The notes: generated from the letters alone by a model not told the origin. A stretch of 40,980 nucleotides of DNA from Lachnospiraceae bacterium (GCA_017437065.1 JAFSBX010000063.1:1-40980), one strand, 5' to 3'. Counted from the stretch's first letter, positions 25,456 to 35,196 are shown. A program made the numbers and translations.

Positions 25456-28248
25456 TTAAATTGGCTTGTAGAATTTGAACTCAATCGACTGTATTTCCAA
25501 ATGAGGTTTCACAACCTTAGGAAGCACACAATAAGTTCCTTTCTTCAATATATTCTTCTGCAACTTCTGCACAATCCATTTTCCCATCGTTCCCTGGGTC
25601 TGAATAAATGCTGCCGGCTCCTGATTTATCATAATCTCCGCCGTTGTCTGGAACATGTTGCTGTCTTCTGACATAATGTTGGCAATCAGGTAATATATTC
25701 CGTCTTCCTCTACCTTAATGTAGGTCTCTTTTTCCATCTGTACATTCACTACAGATTGTTCGGAAATATTATAACCAACAACCCCTTCTGCCATTTCAAA
25801 ATCTTCCTCAAGCGGTTCCAGAACAGGAATCTCCTCTGCTTCTGTTCCAACTCTCTTGAAGCTTTCGGTCTTAATGAGGAAGTTACAAATATTCATTACA
25901 TTACGCTGTAATTCTCCAACGGTCAGTCTGCCCTGCTCCAAAGCTTCTAACGTGTCGTCATTATTCGCATTGATTTCCGCACCATAATTATTAATTACCA
26001 TATAAAGGTCATTCTGTGCACGAATCATATCGCGTGTTTTCTGTACCGTAGCCTCACCGCCATCTACTACATCGTTCATCTTTGCCCACCAGTCAGTCAT
26101 TACAATACCAGTATAGCCCCATTCCTTTCGAAGAACAGTTGTATTTAAATCATAATTAGAAGCTGCAAAATGTCCGTTAATCGGATTATAGGAAGTCATA
26201 ATGGAAAGAACGTTTCCATCCCTTACTGCCATTTCGTAGCCTTTTAAATAAATCTCCCTGACGGCTCTCTCTGAAACAACCGCATCAATAAAGGAACGGC
26301 GTTTTTCCTGATTATTACATGCAAAATGTTTAATTGTTGCAAATCCGCCACCGGCATGAATTCCGCCGGAAGCTGCCGCTGCCATAACACCTGTCATAAA
26401 CGGATCTTCGGAATAGTATTCAAAATTTCTACCATTCATAGGATCTCTGTGAATATTCATTCCCGGTCCTAAAAGAGTATCAATCTGATTTTCTACCATT
26501 TCCATTCCTAAAAACGTATAGAGTTCTTTTACCAGTTCCGTGTTCCATGTAGCGGCAAGAAGTGTTCCTATCGGGAGCTGTCTTGCTTTATTTCCGTTTT
26601 CCATACGAACACCGGAAGGACCATCTGCTGCACATGCTAAAGGAATACCATATTCTTTTAAACTGTCACTTACACCGCCAAAAGCTGATGCTGTTCCCTG
26701 TGTTACGTCAGGATGTCCCATTCCTTCACCACGAACAGCAATTGCCAGTTCTTCTTTTGTCAGCTGTGCAACAAATTCTTCCATGGAAACTGTACCGTCT
26801 GCCACCTGCTGCAATGTATAATTTTTATTTCCCGTAATTGGCAATTCTTTCGGAAGTCTTTCTTCAATTCTTGCTGCCATATCAACACTTCTGGTAGGCG
26901 CATTTTCGTACACTATCTCGTAGACACCATTTTCATTTCTTTTTCCCGGTTTCATACGTTTCAGGCTCTGTACCGGTGCCAGAACTTCTTCCAACTGTTT
27001 CACTACCTGTGTTTTGGCAACATCATAAGCTTCTTTTCCATCAATCTGAACCGGTTTCGCATCTCGTACACTGTTACCCACATAAACCCGATATTCTCCA
27101 CTCTCTAATACATAACAGGACTTATGACCTGTACATCCGCTGTCATCATAGGCTGCCATGCTGTTTACCGGGAATGCAATAGTAAGCTGCATTTCTTCCT
27201 GTGGTGCAAGCTCCTTTGTTTTCGCAAATGCTGCCAATGCTCTTGTCGGGCGTCCCAAGCATCCCTGTGGTGCTTCATAATAAACCTGTACTACTTCTTT
27301 TCCGCTATAAGTATTTCCTTCGTTTTTCACCCTTACCTGCAGACGGATTTCTGTCTCTTCACCATTTTTTACTGTTTCAACTTTTTCTGTATGTATGGAG
27401 AAATCTGTATAAGATAATCCAAAACCAAATTCATACAAAACCGCATCCGGACAGAATGTCTCAAAATAACGGTATCCGACATAAATATCTTCTTCATATA
27501 AATTTGTATTATCATCGCCATAATTTTTCGAAGAAGGATAAGCACTGTAAGATTCTGCAATAGTATCTGTAAGCTTACCGCTCGGTGTCACTTTCCCTGT
27601 CAATACATCTGCTGTGGCATATCCGCCTTCCATACCACCCTGCCAGGAATACACTACTGCCTTAATATGACCTTCCGTATCCTCTTTCAGGAAGGACATA
27701 TCTATAATGTTAGATACATTTAAAACAACAATTACTTTCTCAAATTGTTTTATAATGCATTTCAAATTTTCTTTTTCCTGCTCTGTAAGAAGATAACTTC
27801 CTTCTTTTTCTTCGTTATCTTTATCTTCACCTGCGGTACGTCCAATAACAAAAATTGCCTTATCCGACTTCTCTGCTGCATTTTTTACGATTTCTTCTGT
27901 TAATGGCATGTCCTTCTGGAACCACGGTTCTGCTGCCCAGCCGCCTCCGCCGTTATCAAACGGATTGCTTTCTAACCATACACTGTATTTTTCAGCTAAT
28001 TCTTCATCTATAATAATTTCTTTGTTTCTTCTTAATCCGTCTATTAAATTTGTACTGTAAGCAACGGTTACTGCTCCGCCTGAACCTGTTCCGCTCCGGT
28101 AATATTCAATCTGACATCTGCCGAAAACGGCAATTTTTTCTCCCTCTTTTAATGGTAACACCTGTTCTTCATTTCTTAAAAGTACTACACCCTCTGCGGC
28201 TGCCTGCATTGCTGTATTTTCGTATTTCTTTAATTCTAATGGTTCCAT
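25456..28248 (-). CDS. GH3 beta-glucosidase-type hydrolase with swapped domain order
   Basis: This 930-residue protein has no signal peptide, so it should hydrolyse imported beta-linked oligosaccharides in the cytoplasm. The order of domains is reversed. The GH3 C-terminal alpha/beta domain comes first (EGVVLLRNEEQVLPL, about 20-260), then a fibronectin-like domain (about 290-420), then the (alpha/beta)8 catalytic domain (about 510-800). The catalytic domain has LGPGMNIHRDPMNGRNFEYYSEDP, IKHFACNNQE and the nucleophile in GIVMTDWWAK. The same order is known in Ruminococcus and Butyrivibrio beta-glucosidases. The ATG at 28248 has GGAGG 9 nt upstream; a longer frame to 28305 crosses the promoter and operator. 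Neighbours are a LacI regulator upstream and the GH5 gene downstream. Confidence 0.93.
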   Translation of the reverse strand: MEPLELKKYENTAMQAAAEGVVLLRNEEQVLPLKEGEKIAVFGRCQIEYYRSGTGSGGAVTVAYSTNLIDGLRRNKEIIIDEELAEKYSVWLESNPFDNGGGGWAAEPWFQKDMPLTEEIVKNAAEKSDKAIFVIGRTAGEDKDNEEKEGSYLLTEQEKENLKCIIKQFEKVIVVLNVSNIIDMSFLKEDTEGHIKAVVYSWQGGMEGGYATADVLTGKVTPSGKLTDTIAESYSAYPSSKNYGDDNTNLYEEDIYVGYRYFETFCPDAVLYEFGFGLSYTDFSIHTEKVETVKNGEETEIRLQVRVKNEGNTYSGKEVVQVYYEAPQGCLGRPTRALAAFAKTKELAPQEEMQLTIAFPVNSMAAYDDSGCTGHKSCYVLESGEYRVYVGNSVRDAKPVQIDGKEAYDVAKTQVVKQLEEVLAPVQSLKRMKPGKRNENGVYEIVYENAPTRSVDMAARIEERLPKELPITGNKNYTLQQVADGTVSMEEFVAQLTKEELAIAVRGEGMGHPDVTQGTASAFGGVSDSLKEYGIPLACAADGPSGVRMENGNKARQLPIGTLLAATWNTELVKELYTFLGMEMVENQIDTLLGPGMNIHRDPMNGRNFEYYSEDPFMTGVMAAAASGGIHAGGGFATIKHFACNNQEKRRSFIDAVVSERAVREIYLKGYEMAVRDGNVLSIMTSYNPINGHFAASNYDLNTTVLRKEWGYTGIVMTDWWAKMNDVVDGGEATVQKTRDMIRAQNDLYMVINNYGAEINANNDDTLEALEQGRLTVGELQRNVMNICNFLIKTESFKRVGTEAEEIPVLEPLEEDFEMAEGVVGYNISEQSVVNVQMEKETYIKVEEDGIYYLIANIMSEDSNMFQTTAEIMINQEPAAFIQTQGTMGKWIVQKLQKNILKKGTYCVLPKVVKPHLEIQSIEFKFYKPI

Positions 28249-28275
28249 ACTATTTTGCCTCCATTCAACAAAATA

Positions 28276-28285
28276 AAAACGTTTT
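28276..28285. promoter_or_regulatory. Candidate LacI-family operator
   Basis: AAAACGTTTT is a perfect palindrome with the central CG typical of LacI-family sites. It lies a few bases downstream of the predicted GH3 transcription start and 28 bp upstream of the ATG, where a bound repressor would block transcription. Confidence 0.5.
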
Positions 28286-28295
28286 AATTTCTTAT

Positions 28296-28324
28296 ATGCT
28301 AGCACACCATATTCTTTTTTTCAA
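28296..28324 (-). promoter_or_regulatory. GH3 sigma-A promoter
   Basis: TTGAAA and TAGCAT are separated by 17 bp on the minus strand, immediately after the lacI-type gene terminator. Confidence 0.6.
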
Positions 28325-28325
28325 G

Positions 28326-29340
<1,015 letters not shown>

Positions 29341-29346
29341 TTACTT

Positions 29347-30639
29347 TCATCCTACCTTCAGTTTAAACTTCTGTATATCTCTATCCGTTTCTACTTTTTC
29401 AATCTGCGCACCTAAAGCCTGTAACTTCAGATGAAAGTCTTCATATCCACGCTCAATATATTTAATGTCATCTACAATCGTAATACCTTCCGCTGCCATT
29501 CCGGCTATTACCAGCGCAGCTCCTGCACGTAAATCCGGTGCTGATACACTTGCTCCCGTATATTTAGATACACCTTCCACAAAGGCTGTATTTCCTTCTA
29601 CTTTTACGTTAGCACCCATTCTGGCAAGTTCATCCACATATTTGAAACGGTTTTCAAAAATACTTTCCGTTACCATGCTGGTTCCTTCTGAAAGTCCCAG
29701 AGTTACAGCAATCTGTGGCTGCATATCCGTAGGAAATCCCGGATATGGAAGTGTCTTTACATGGGTATGTTTTAATGCTTTTGCTGACACAACTCTGACT
29801 GCATCATCAGACTCTTCTATTTCACATCCAATTTCCAGCAACTTGGCACTGATAGATTCCAAATGCTTCGGAATTACATTCTTCACAGTAACATCACCAT
29901 GGGTTGCTGCAGCTGCGAACATAAACGTACCTGCCTCAATCTGGTCAGGAATAATTGCATATTCACTTCCATGCAATTTACTTACACCTTTGATACGGAT
30001 TACGTCTGTTCCGGCACCTTTAATATTGGCACCCATACTATTTAAAAAGTTGGCTAAATCTACTACATGTGGCTCTTTTGCAGCATTTTCAATTATGGTC
30101 TTTCCCTCTGCCATTACTGCTGCCATCATAACATTAATCGTAGCACCAACAGACACTACGTCCATATAAATATGGTTTCCCACTAACTTTTCTGCCTGTG
30201 CATGGATTAATCCGTATTCAATGCAGACATCTGCTCCCAATGCCCGGAAGCCTTTAATATGCTGGTCAATCGGTCTGCTTCCGATATTACAGCCTCCCGG
30301 CAGAGTTACCTCTGCTTTTTTATATTTTCCAAGTAATGCTCCTAATAAATAATAGGATGCACGTATTTTTTTAATAAAATCATCTTCTATAACAAGGCTG
30401 TGTATCTGTGACGCATTGATTTTTACACTGTGTCTGTCCACACGACTTATCACTACGCCTATGCTTTCCATAGCCTGTAATAAAACATTTGTGTCTCTTA
30501 CGTCCGGCATATTTTCAATATATACCGTCTCATCAGTCATTACCGCAGCCGCAAGAATGGCAAGTGCAGCATTTTTGGCACCGCCTATTTCAACTTCTCC
30601 GACTAATGGATTTCCGCCCTTGATTGCGTATTGTTCCAT
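29347..30639 (-). CDS. murA: UDP-N-acetylglucosamine 1-carboxyvinyltransferase
   Basis: MurA transfers enolpyruvate from phosphoenolpyruvate to UDP-GlcNAc, the first step of peptidoglycan precursor synthesis. The substrate motif GGAKNAALAILAAA is near residue 20. The active-site loop LPGGCNIGSRPIDQH has the catalytic cysteine near residue 116, the residue attacked by fosfomycin. PGFPTDMQPQ and the C-terminal DLRAGAALVIAGMAAEG complete the inside-out barrel. The length of 430 residues is normal. Clostridia often have two MurA copies and I cannot tell which this is. AGAGG precedes the ATG. It follows the M23 peptidase gene and its own promoter. Confidence 0.96.
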   Translation of the reverse strand: MEQYAIKGGNPLVGEVEIGGAKNAALAILAAAVMTDETVYIENMPDVRDTNVLLQAMESIGVVISRVDRHSVKINASQIHSLVIEDDFIKKIRASYYLLGALLGKYKKAEVTLPGGCNIGSRPIDQHIKGFRALGADVCIEYGLIHAQAEKLVGNHIYMDVVSVGATINVMMAAVMAEGKTIIENAAKEPHVVDLANFLNSMGANIKGAGTDVIRIKGVSKLHGSEYAIIPDQIEAGTFMFAAAATHGDVTVKNVIPKHLESISAKLLEIGCEIEESDDAVRVVSAKALKHTHVKTLPYPGFPTDMQPQIAVTLGLSEGTSMVTESIFENRFKYVDELARMGANVKVEGNTAFVEGVSKYTGASVSAPDLRAGAALVIAGMAAEGITIVDDIKYIERGYEDFHLKLQALGAQIEKVETDRDIQKFKLKVG

Positions 30640-30694
30640 AGCGTACCTCTATCTATAATCAAAATTTAATATTGTCAAAAAACTACTTCATATT

Positions 30695-30722
30695 AGTATA
30701 TCATAATCTTGCGATTTGTAAA
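30695..30722 (-). promoter_or_regulatory. murA promoter
   Basis: TTTACA and TATACT are 16 bp apart on the minus strand. A second candidate, TTGACA (30673-30678) with TATAGA 15 bp later (30652-30657), lies closer to the gene and has a short spacer. Confidence 0.5.
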
Positions 30723-30730
30723 TGGTAATT

Positions 30731-32317
30731 CTAATTTAAATATTCAAACGGATCTACCTGCTTTCCGTTAACCAGAATCTCAAAATGCACATGTGGTCCC
30801 GAACTTACACCTGTATTTCCGCTGAGGGCAATCTTATCTCCCTGAGAAACTTTCTGTCCGGAAGACACAAGTACTTTACTTAAATGTGCATATCGTGTCT
30901 GTTTTCCGTCTGCATGATTAATATATACTACATAACCATAACCACTTCCCCATCCTGCTCTCGCAACAGTACCGGTAGATGATGCCATAACCGCCGTACC
31001 TATTGGTGTTGCCCAGTCAACACCCTTATGATATGTGCTGGCTCCTTTTGTAGGTGCAGAACGTCTTCCGAATCTGGAAGATAAACGTCCGCCCGAAATC
31101 GGTTTAATATACGTCGGAGGAATCTTTGTTCCTCTTTCTACAATTTTCGGAACAGCCTCCAGTACGATTTCTTCCTTAATCAGTTCTCTTTCTACTTCTG
31201 CATTATTTCGATAAGAAACAATGGCAACAACTTTTCTGTGACCTGCCGATGGCTCCTGTAATACCTTGGTCTGATTTGTATACCATTCATCGTTATCCAC
31301 ATATACAACTTCCGCTTCGTAATCTTCTTCGTAATAATTTTCTTCTTTTCGCTCTATGGAAAGCTCCGGTTCCGGTACTGTGACAATCAGTTCATCACCT
31401 ACCCGAATTGTCGAAAACTCATCCTCAATCGTATCATTCATGGCGATGAGCTTCTCTATCGTCAAATCATTGCTGTATGCAATTCCGCCTAATGTATCTC
31501 CCGCTACTACCTCATATATCTTATTCTTTTCTTTGTCTTTTGTTACCTGTTCAATTGCTTCCGATAAGGGTGTCAGCTCGTCTTCCCGTAAGTACGCTTC
31601 CACGATTTCCACCTCGTCACCAAATTCCATGTCAATTAAACCCAGTTCAAAATCTTCAAAATCCTTTTCCCCTGCCGGCTCTACACTCTCAAACATTTCT
31701 GACAAAGTAGCATAAACACCTGCTTCCGGAAAAAGAGGTGTTTCCTCTTTTTTTTCCTCTTGCTTTTTTTCTTCCAAAGATTCTACATTTGCCGTAAGCA
31801 CATTCAATTCTCGTGTTGTATCCTGCATAAGGGATACATGATACTTATTTTCGGAATCGTACTTATTTATGGATGCCTGTAATAATTGAAGCACCTCGTC
31901 AGTACTTGCCACGTTCACTGTATATTCATTAATTTTTACGGTAAAAGACTGTTTCAGAGTCTGACGTTCATTCTTCGCAAGAACTTCTGCCATTTTACTT
32001 ACAACATCTTTTTCCTCATCAATCTTACCAAACAGAACCTCCTGTCCTTTAAGCTCCATATCACACTCAGCAAACACAATTCCATTTTCCTTTTTAACAA
32101 GCTGTTTTCTTGCTCTGGCAAGGAATACATCCGCATCCTCCCGTTCTGCCACTACGCCGACTTGTGTTTCATCCAGCCATACCTCAAACATATTATCCCC
32201 TGCTTTTTCAAATTTAGTCCATGTGGGGAAAAATAAAATTGCAAGAACAGATGCAACAACTGCACATTTTATATATATATAACGCATTTTTTTATTATAT
32301 CGTGAAATTTTCTTCAT
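30731..32317 (-). CDS. Membrane-anchored LysM/G5/M23 peptidoglycan endopeptidase
   Basis: This 528-residue protein probably cuts or regulates peptidoglycan cross-links. An N-terminal membrane anchor or signal lies at about 13-30 (YIYIKCAVVASVLAILFF). A long extracellular region with low-complexity Glu/Lys follows. Next are a LysM domain (YEVVAGDTLGGIAYSNDLTIEKLIAMND, about 270-315), a G5 domain (TKVLQEPSAGHRKVVAIVSYRN to VERGTK) and a C-terminal M23 domain. The M23 zinc ligands are in HKGVDW and HVHFE. The domain order matches Lachnospiraceae wall peptidases of the SpoIIQ/NlpD-like class. GGAG lies 8-9 nt before the ATG. It is divergent from dinB with back-to-back promoters. Confidence 0.92.
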   Translation of the reverse strand: MKKISRYNKKMRYIYIKCAVVASVLAILFFPTWTKFEKAGDNMFEVWLDETQVGVVAEREDADVFLARARKQLVKKENGIVFAECDMELKGQEVLFGKIDEEKDVVSKMAEVLAKNERQTLKQSFTVKINEYTVNVASTDEVLQLLQASINKYDSENKYHVSLMQDTTRELNVLTANVESLEEKKQEEKKEETPLFPEAGVYATLSEMFESVEPAGEKDFEDFELGLIDMEFGDEVEIVEAYLREDELTPLSEAIEQVTKDKEKNKIYEVVAGDTLGGIAYSNDLTIEKLIAMNDTIEDEFSTIRVGDELIVTVPEPELSIERKEENYYEEDYEAEVVYVDNDEWYTNQTKVLQEPSAGHRKVVAIVSYRNNAEVERELIKEEIVLEAVPKIVERGTKIPPTYIKPISGGRLSSRFGRRSAPTKGASTYHKGVDWATPIGTAVMASSTGTVARAGWGSGYGYVVYINHADGKQTRYAHLSKVLVSSGQKVSQGDKIALSGNTGVSSGPHVHFEILVNGKQVDPFEYLN

Positions 32318-32375
32318 TTTTAGTCTCCATTAACTGCTACAACCTGAAACTTTGTAACAAATTCGTAATATATCC

Positions 32376-32404
32376 ATTCTAACAGCATTTATTTCTATTG
32401 TAAA
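32376..32404 (-). promoter_or_regulatory. Promoter of M23 peptidase gene
   Basis: TTTACA and TAGAAT are separated by 17 bp on the minus strand. Its -35 box overlaps the -35 box of the divergent dinB promoter. Confidence 0.65.
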
Positions 32405-32427
32405 GTTATTGTTGTTTGGTATATAAT
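32398..32427 (+). promoter_or_regulatory. dinB promoter
   Basis: TTGTAA and TATAAT are separated by 18 bp on the plus strand. The start of transcription would be near 32434, at the edge of a LexA-like site. Confidence 0.6.
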
Positions 32428-32434
32428 GATAAAA

Positions 32435-32448
32435 AGAACTGACATTCG
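32435..32448 (+). promoter_or_regulatory. Possible LexA (SOS) box
   Basis: GAAC-TGAC-ATTC followed by G differs by one base from the Gram-positive GAAC-N4-GTTC core. It overlaps the predicted transcription start of dinB, a gene often in the SOS regulon. Confidence 0.35.
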
Positions 32449-32462
32449 ATACGGAGGTGCTT

Positions 32463-33683
32463 ATGTCTTCTGTTATTTTCCATATAGATGTAAACTCCGC
32501 TTACTTAAGCTGGAGTGCAATTGAAAATTTAAAAAATGGTTCTGATGTAGACTTGCGCCTGATTCCTTCTATTATTGGAGGCGACATGAGCAAGCGGCAC
32601 GGTGTAGTCCTTGCCAAGTCCCTTCCGGCAAAAGCATATGGTATCCAAACCGGTGAACCGGTTATTAATGCATTCCGCAAATGCCCTTCCCTTGTCACAG
32701 AACGCCCTAATCATGCTCTTTATTCCAAACGAAGCAATGAACTTATGCAATATTTGCGTTCTGTATGCCCCGATATTGAACAAGTCAGCATTGATGAATG
32801 TTATATGGATTTTTCTCCAATTGCTGCAAATTACTCCTCTCCGGAAGCTGCTGCCGCAGAAATTAAAAATTATATCCGTGACCACTTTGGTTTTACGGTA
32901 AATGTAGGAATTTCTGACAAAAAAGTGTTGGCAAAAATGGCTTCTGATTTTAAGAAACCGGATTTGGTACACACTCTTTATTCCCACGAAATCCGCGAAA
33001 AAATGTGGCCTCTTCCCGTTTCTTCCCTTTATATGTGCGGAAAATCCAGTGTAGACACCTTTCGCAGACTGGAAATTCTTACAATTGGTGATCTTGCACA
33101 GACAGATCCCCGGATTATAAATCTGCATCTGAAAAGTCATGGACAATTACTTTGGAATTATGCGAATGGATTAGACGATTCGGTTGTCGAACCGGAAAGT
33201 ACTGATTTGAAGGGTATCGGGAACTCCATTACCCTTTCTGCGGATGCCCTGACCGCTGCGGACTGCAAAAAGGTCCTCTTAAGCCTTTCCGATACTGTTG
33301 CCGGAAGACTTCGCTCCCACGAACAGTCTGCCGGAATGATTAGTACGGAAATCAAATACAATACTTTTCAGTCGGTTTCCCACCAGACCACACTTTCCAC
33401 ACCGGTCTGCACAGCAAGCCTTATTTACGAAACAGCCTGTACTCTCTTTGATGAAATCTGGGACGGCACACCGGTACGGCTTTTAGGTATACGTACTTCC
33501 AAACTTTCTTCAAAAGATGAACCGGTACAGCTTAGCCTGTTTGATTATGAAGAGAAGAAACCGAAAAATGAGAAACTGGAAAAATTGGACGAAGCTCTAT
33601 TTAGCATCCGAAAAAAATACGGAGAAGGCTCTATCGTAAGAGGGAGCTTTTTAAATTCACCTGATGAATATAAAAAGCATTAA
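32463..33683 (+). CDS. dinB: Y-family DNA polymerase IV
   Basis: This is a low-fidelity translesion polymerase of 406 residues. The palm begins FHIDVNSAYLSW with the first metal aspartate. The second motif SIDECYMDFS is near residue 104. Helix-hairpin-helix thumb (VSSLYMCGKSSVDTFRRLEILTIGDLAQTD) and little-finger domains follow. A clamp-binding motif QLSLF is near residue 358. The usual Pol IV steric and catalytic residues appear intact. The start is the ATG at 32463, with GGAGG 5 nt upstream; a GTG two codons earlier overlaps the ribosome binding site. It converges with the flavin reductase gene, 26 bp between the stops, with no obvious terminator. Confidence 0.93.
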   Translation: MSSVIFHIDVNSAYLSWSAIENLKNGSDVDLRLIPSIIGGDMSKRHGVVLAKSLPAKAYGIQTGEPVINAFRKCPSLVTERPNHALYSKRSNELMQYLRSVCPDIEQVSIDECYMDFSPIAANYSSPEAAAAEIKNYIRDHFGFTVNVGISDKKVLAKMASDFKKPDLVHTLYSHEIREKMWPLPVSSLYMCGKSSVDTFRRLEILTIGDLAQTDPRIINLHLKSHGQLLWNYANGLDDSVVEPESTDLKGIGNSITLSADALTAADCKKVLLSLSDTVAGRLRSHEQSAGMISTEIKYNTFQSVSHQTTLSTPVCTASLIYETACTLFDEIWDGTPVRLLGIRTSKLSSKDEPVQLSLFDYEEKKPKNEKLEKLDEALFSIRKKYGEGSIVRGSFLNSPDEYKKH

Positions 33684-33709
33684 CCACTACCGCCTTCTCC
33701 GCTTATAAA

Positions 33710-34357
33710 CTATGATTCACGTTTTTTTGGTTTTTTCTTTGTTTTCGCCGGCACATTTTTGCCTGCCCGACTTTTTGATTTATTTGGTTTCGGTTTGTTT
33801 TTCCTTACGCTGTATCCAAAGGTACCGATTTCTTTTCCTGTAGTAAGATATGCTCCGTGAGAATATACGATTGGCTCCGCTTTTGTTAAATCAAAGCGGT
33901 TTTTCTCATCCATATATTTTTCATCCGCATGAACTGCCACCACTTCTGCCATGAACATATCATGTGTACCGAGTGATTTTACTTCTGTTACTTTACATTC
34001 TATATTCACAGGACTCTCTAAAATCAAAGGTGCACTGACAACATCTCCTGCCACCGGTGTCAGCTTCATTTCTTTGAACTTGTCAATGTCACGTCCACTT
34101 TTGACACCACAATAATCAGTGGCAAATGCCAATTCTTTTGTAGTGAGGTTAATGACAAATTCTCCGGTTTCCATAATCATATGATGTGAATATCTTTCAG
34201 GACGTACCGAAATGGAAACCATTGGCGGGCTGCTGCATATTGTCCCTGCCCATGCCACTGTTACGATATTTTTATTTCCTGCCTTATCTGCCACACTGAC
34301 CATTACTACCGGCAGCGGATAAAGCATGTTGCCCGGTTTAAATTTCTGTTTTGCCAT
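33710..34357 (-). CDS. Flavin reductase-like FMN-binding protein
   Basis: A soluble protein of about 215 residues of the flavin reductase/DIM6-NTAB family with a split-barrel FMN fold. Typical segments are PVVMVSVADKAGNKNIVTVAWAGTICSSPPMVSISVRPERYSH, FVINLTTKELAFATDYCGVKSGRDIDKF and LESPVNIECKVTEV. A Lys-rich tail (about residues 187-215) extends beyond the fold. The ATG at 34357 is preferred to a TTG five codons upstream, though neither has a strong ribosome binding site. Its start lies 18 bp after the stop of the coiled-coil gene, so the pair is an operon. The physiological electron partner is unknown. Confidence 0.88.
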   Translation of the reverse strand: MAKQKFKPGNMLYPLPVVMVSVADKAGNKNIVTVAWAGTICSSPPMVSISVRPERYSHHMIMETGEFVINLTTKELAFATDYCGVKSGRDIDKFKEMKLTPVAGDVVSAPLILESPVNIECKVTEVKSLGTHDMFMAEVVAVHADEKYMDEKNRFDLTKAEPIVYSHGAYLTTGKEIGTFGYSVRKNKPKPNKSKSRAGKNVPAKTKKKPKKRES

Positions 34358-34375
34358 ACTTAATACACCCAACCA

Positions 34376-34930
34376 TTAAAACAATTTAAAATTTAAAAGA
34401 TCTAAAATCTGAAAAATTAAATTAACAGCTATACCTGCAAAGGATAAAATCGAAAATACTAATATTGCCGTTATCTTCCTGTTCATGCCATTCTGTGTAT
34501 TTAAAAGTGTCTCTGTCTGTTTTGCTGTCTGCTCTACAATTACTGCTTCCACATTGCGATACACCTTTACATCCTCTGTATGTACATATTCCTCTGTTTT
34601 TTTCAGAAGTTCTTCAATTTCTTTTTTGTTTTCCTGTAATTTCTTTTCTAATTCTTCACTCTTGTCCTGTAACTGAATTGCTTCAATTTTGGCAAGGCTT
34701 TCTTTCGTCAGTTCGTCCAGTTTCTGCGCTGATTCCGTAATCAGCTGATTCAAATTGTCTGCTGCCTCTGCCTGCTTAAGTCCTAACTTTCTTATTTCCT
34801 GAAAAGCTTCATCGTAGTCTGCTATCTGTGACTGCATTTTATCCATCTGTGCTGCCTCTGCCGCTGCATTCGCTTTAATCATTTCCTGTGCATTCAGCTT
34901 CTGTGCCAGCTTGTCCATAAAATTGTCCAT
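34376..34930 (-). CDS. Coiled-coil protein with C-terminal membrane segment
   Basis: I do not recognise this 184-residue protein. Residues about 1-140 are almost all helix with heptad-like patterns rich in Ala, Glu, Lys and Gln (KSEELEKKLQENKKEIEELLKKTEEY). One or two hydrophobic segments end the protein (AILVFSILSFAGIAVNLIFQILDLL). The layout suggests a tail-anchored cytoplasmic coiled coil. The ATG at 34930 has GGAGG 7 nt upstream; the longer frame to 34948 would use that site as coding sequence. It is cotranscribed with the flavin reductase from the promoter at 35014-35042. Confidence 0.8.
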   Translation of the reverse strand: MDNFMDKLAQKLNAQEMIKANAAAEAAQMDKMQSQIADYDEAFQEIRKLGLKQAEAADNLNQLITESAQKLDELTKESLAKIEAIQLQDKSEELEKKLQENKKEIEELLKKTEEYVHTEDVKVYRNVEAVIVEQTAKQTETLLNTQNGMNRKITAILVFSILSFAGIAVNLIFQILDLLNFKLF

Positions 34931-34985
34931 AATTTTTCCTCCAAACATATCTTCCTACCACTTTCACACGAATCAAATTATCCAA

Positions 34986-35014
34986 TAAATCCATATTTTC
35001 ATAACATGGATTTA
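34986..35014 (-). repeat. Leader hairpin before coiled-coil gene
   Basis: TAAATCCAT and ATGGATTTA form a 9-bp inverted repeat with an 11-nt loop, at the very start of the predicted transcript. It may stabilise the mRNA or act as an operator. Confidence 0.45.
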
Positions 35015-35042
35015 TTTTATCATTCCCAATGATTATTTACAA
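35014..35042 (-). promoter_or_regulatory. Promoter of coiled-coil/flavin reductase operon
   Basis: TTGTAA and TAAAAT are separated by 17 bp on the minus strand, about 84 bp before the ATG. Confidence 0.6.
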
Positions 35043-35085
35043 CCAACGCTTTTCTGAACTTTTCACCAATTCATTGCTTTTTCTT

Positions 35086-35102
35086 TTGTGTATTATACAC
35101 AA
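35086..35102. promoter_or_regulatory. 17-bp palindrome, operator-like
   Basis: TTGTGTA-TTA-TACACAA is a perfect 7-bp inverted repeat with a 3-bp centre. It contains TATAAT on the minus strand preceded by TG, i.e. an extended -10 box. It could be a repressor site over a minus-strand promoter. Confidence 0.45.
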
Positions 35103-35136
35103 ATTACCATGTGTTTTTTTGTCATTATTGTAATTA

Positions 35137-35190
35137 TTAACCATACCTTTACATCGCGTTCATATTTTGTTCATATTTAATTGTTATACT
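35137..35190 (+). promoter_or_regulatory. Candidate PhoP/PhoB-box promoter
   Basis: Four hexamers, TTAACC (35137), TTTACA (35148), TTCATA (35159) and TTCATA (35170), lie exactly 11 bp apart. They fit the PhoP consensus TTHAYA, with one mismatch in the first. An extended -10 box TGTTATACT ends at 35190. With a start near 35197 the hexamers lie at about -60 to -22, the arrangement of PhoP-activated promoters in Bacillus. No good -35 box is present, as expected for an activator-dependent promoter. Confidence 0.6.
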
Positions 35191-35196
35191 AAATAC

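Noticed and set aside
32529-33146. A 205-codon minus-strand frame opposite dinB
   Set aside because: It is antisense to the conserved polymerase palm and finger motifs and has no own signals.
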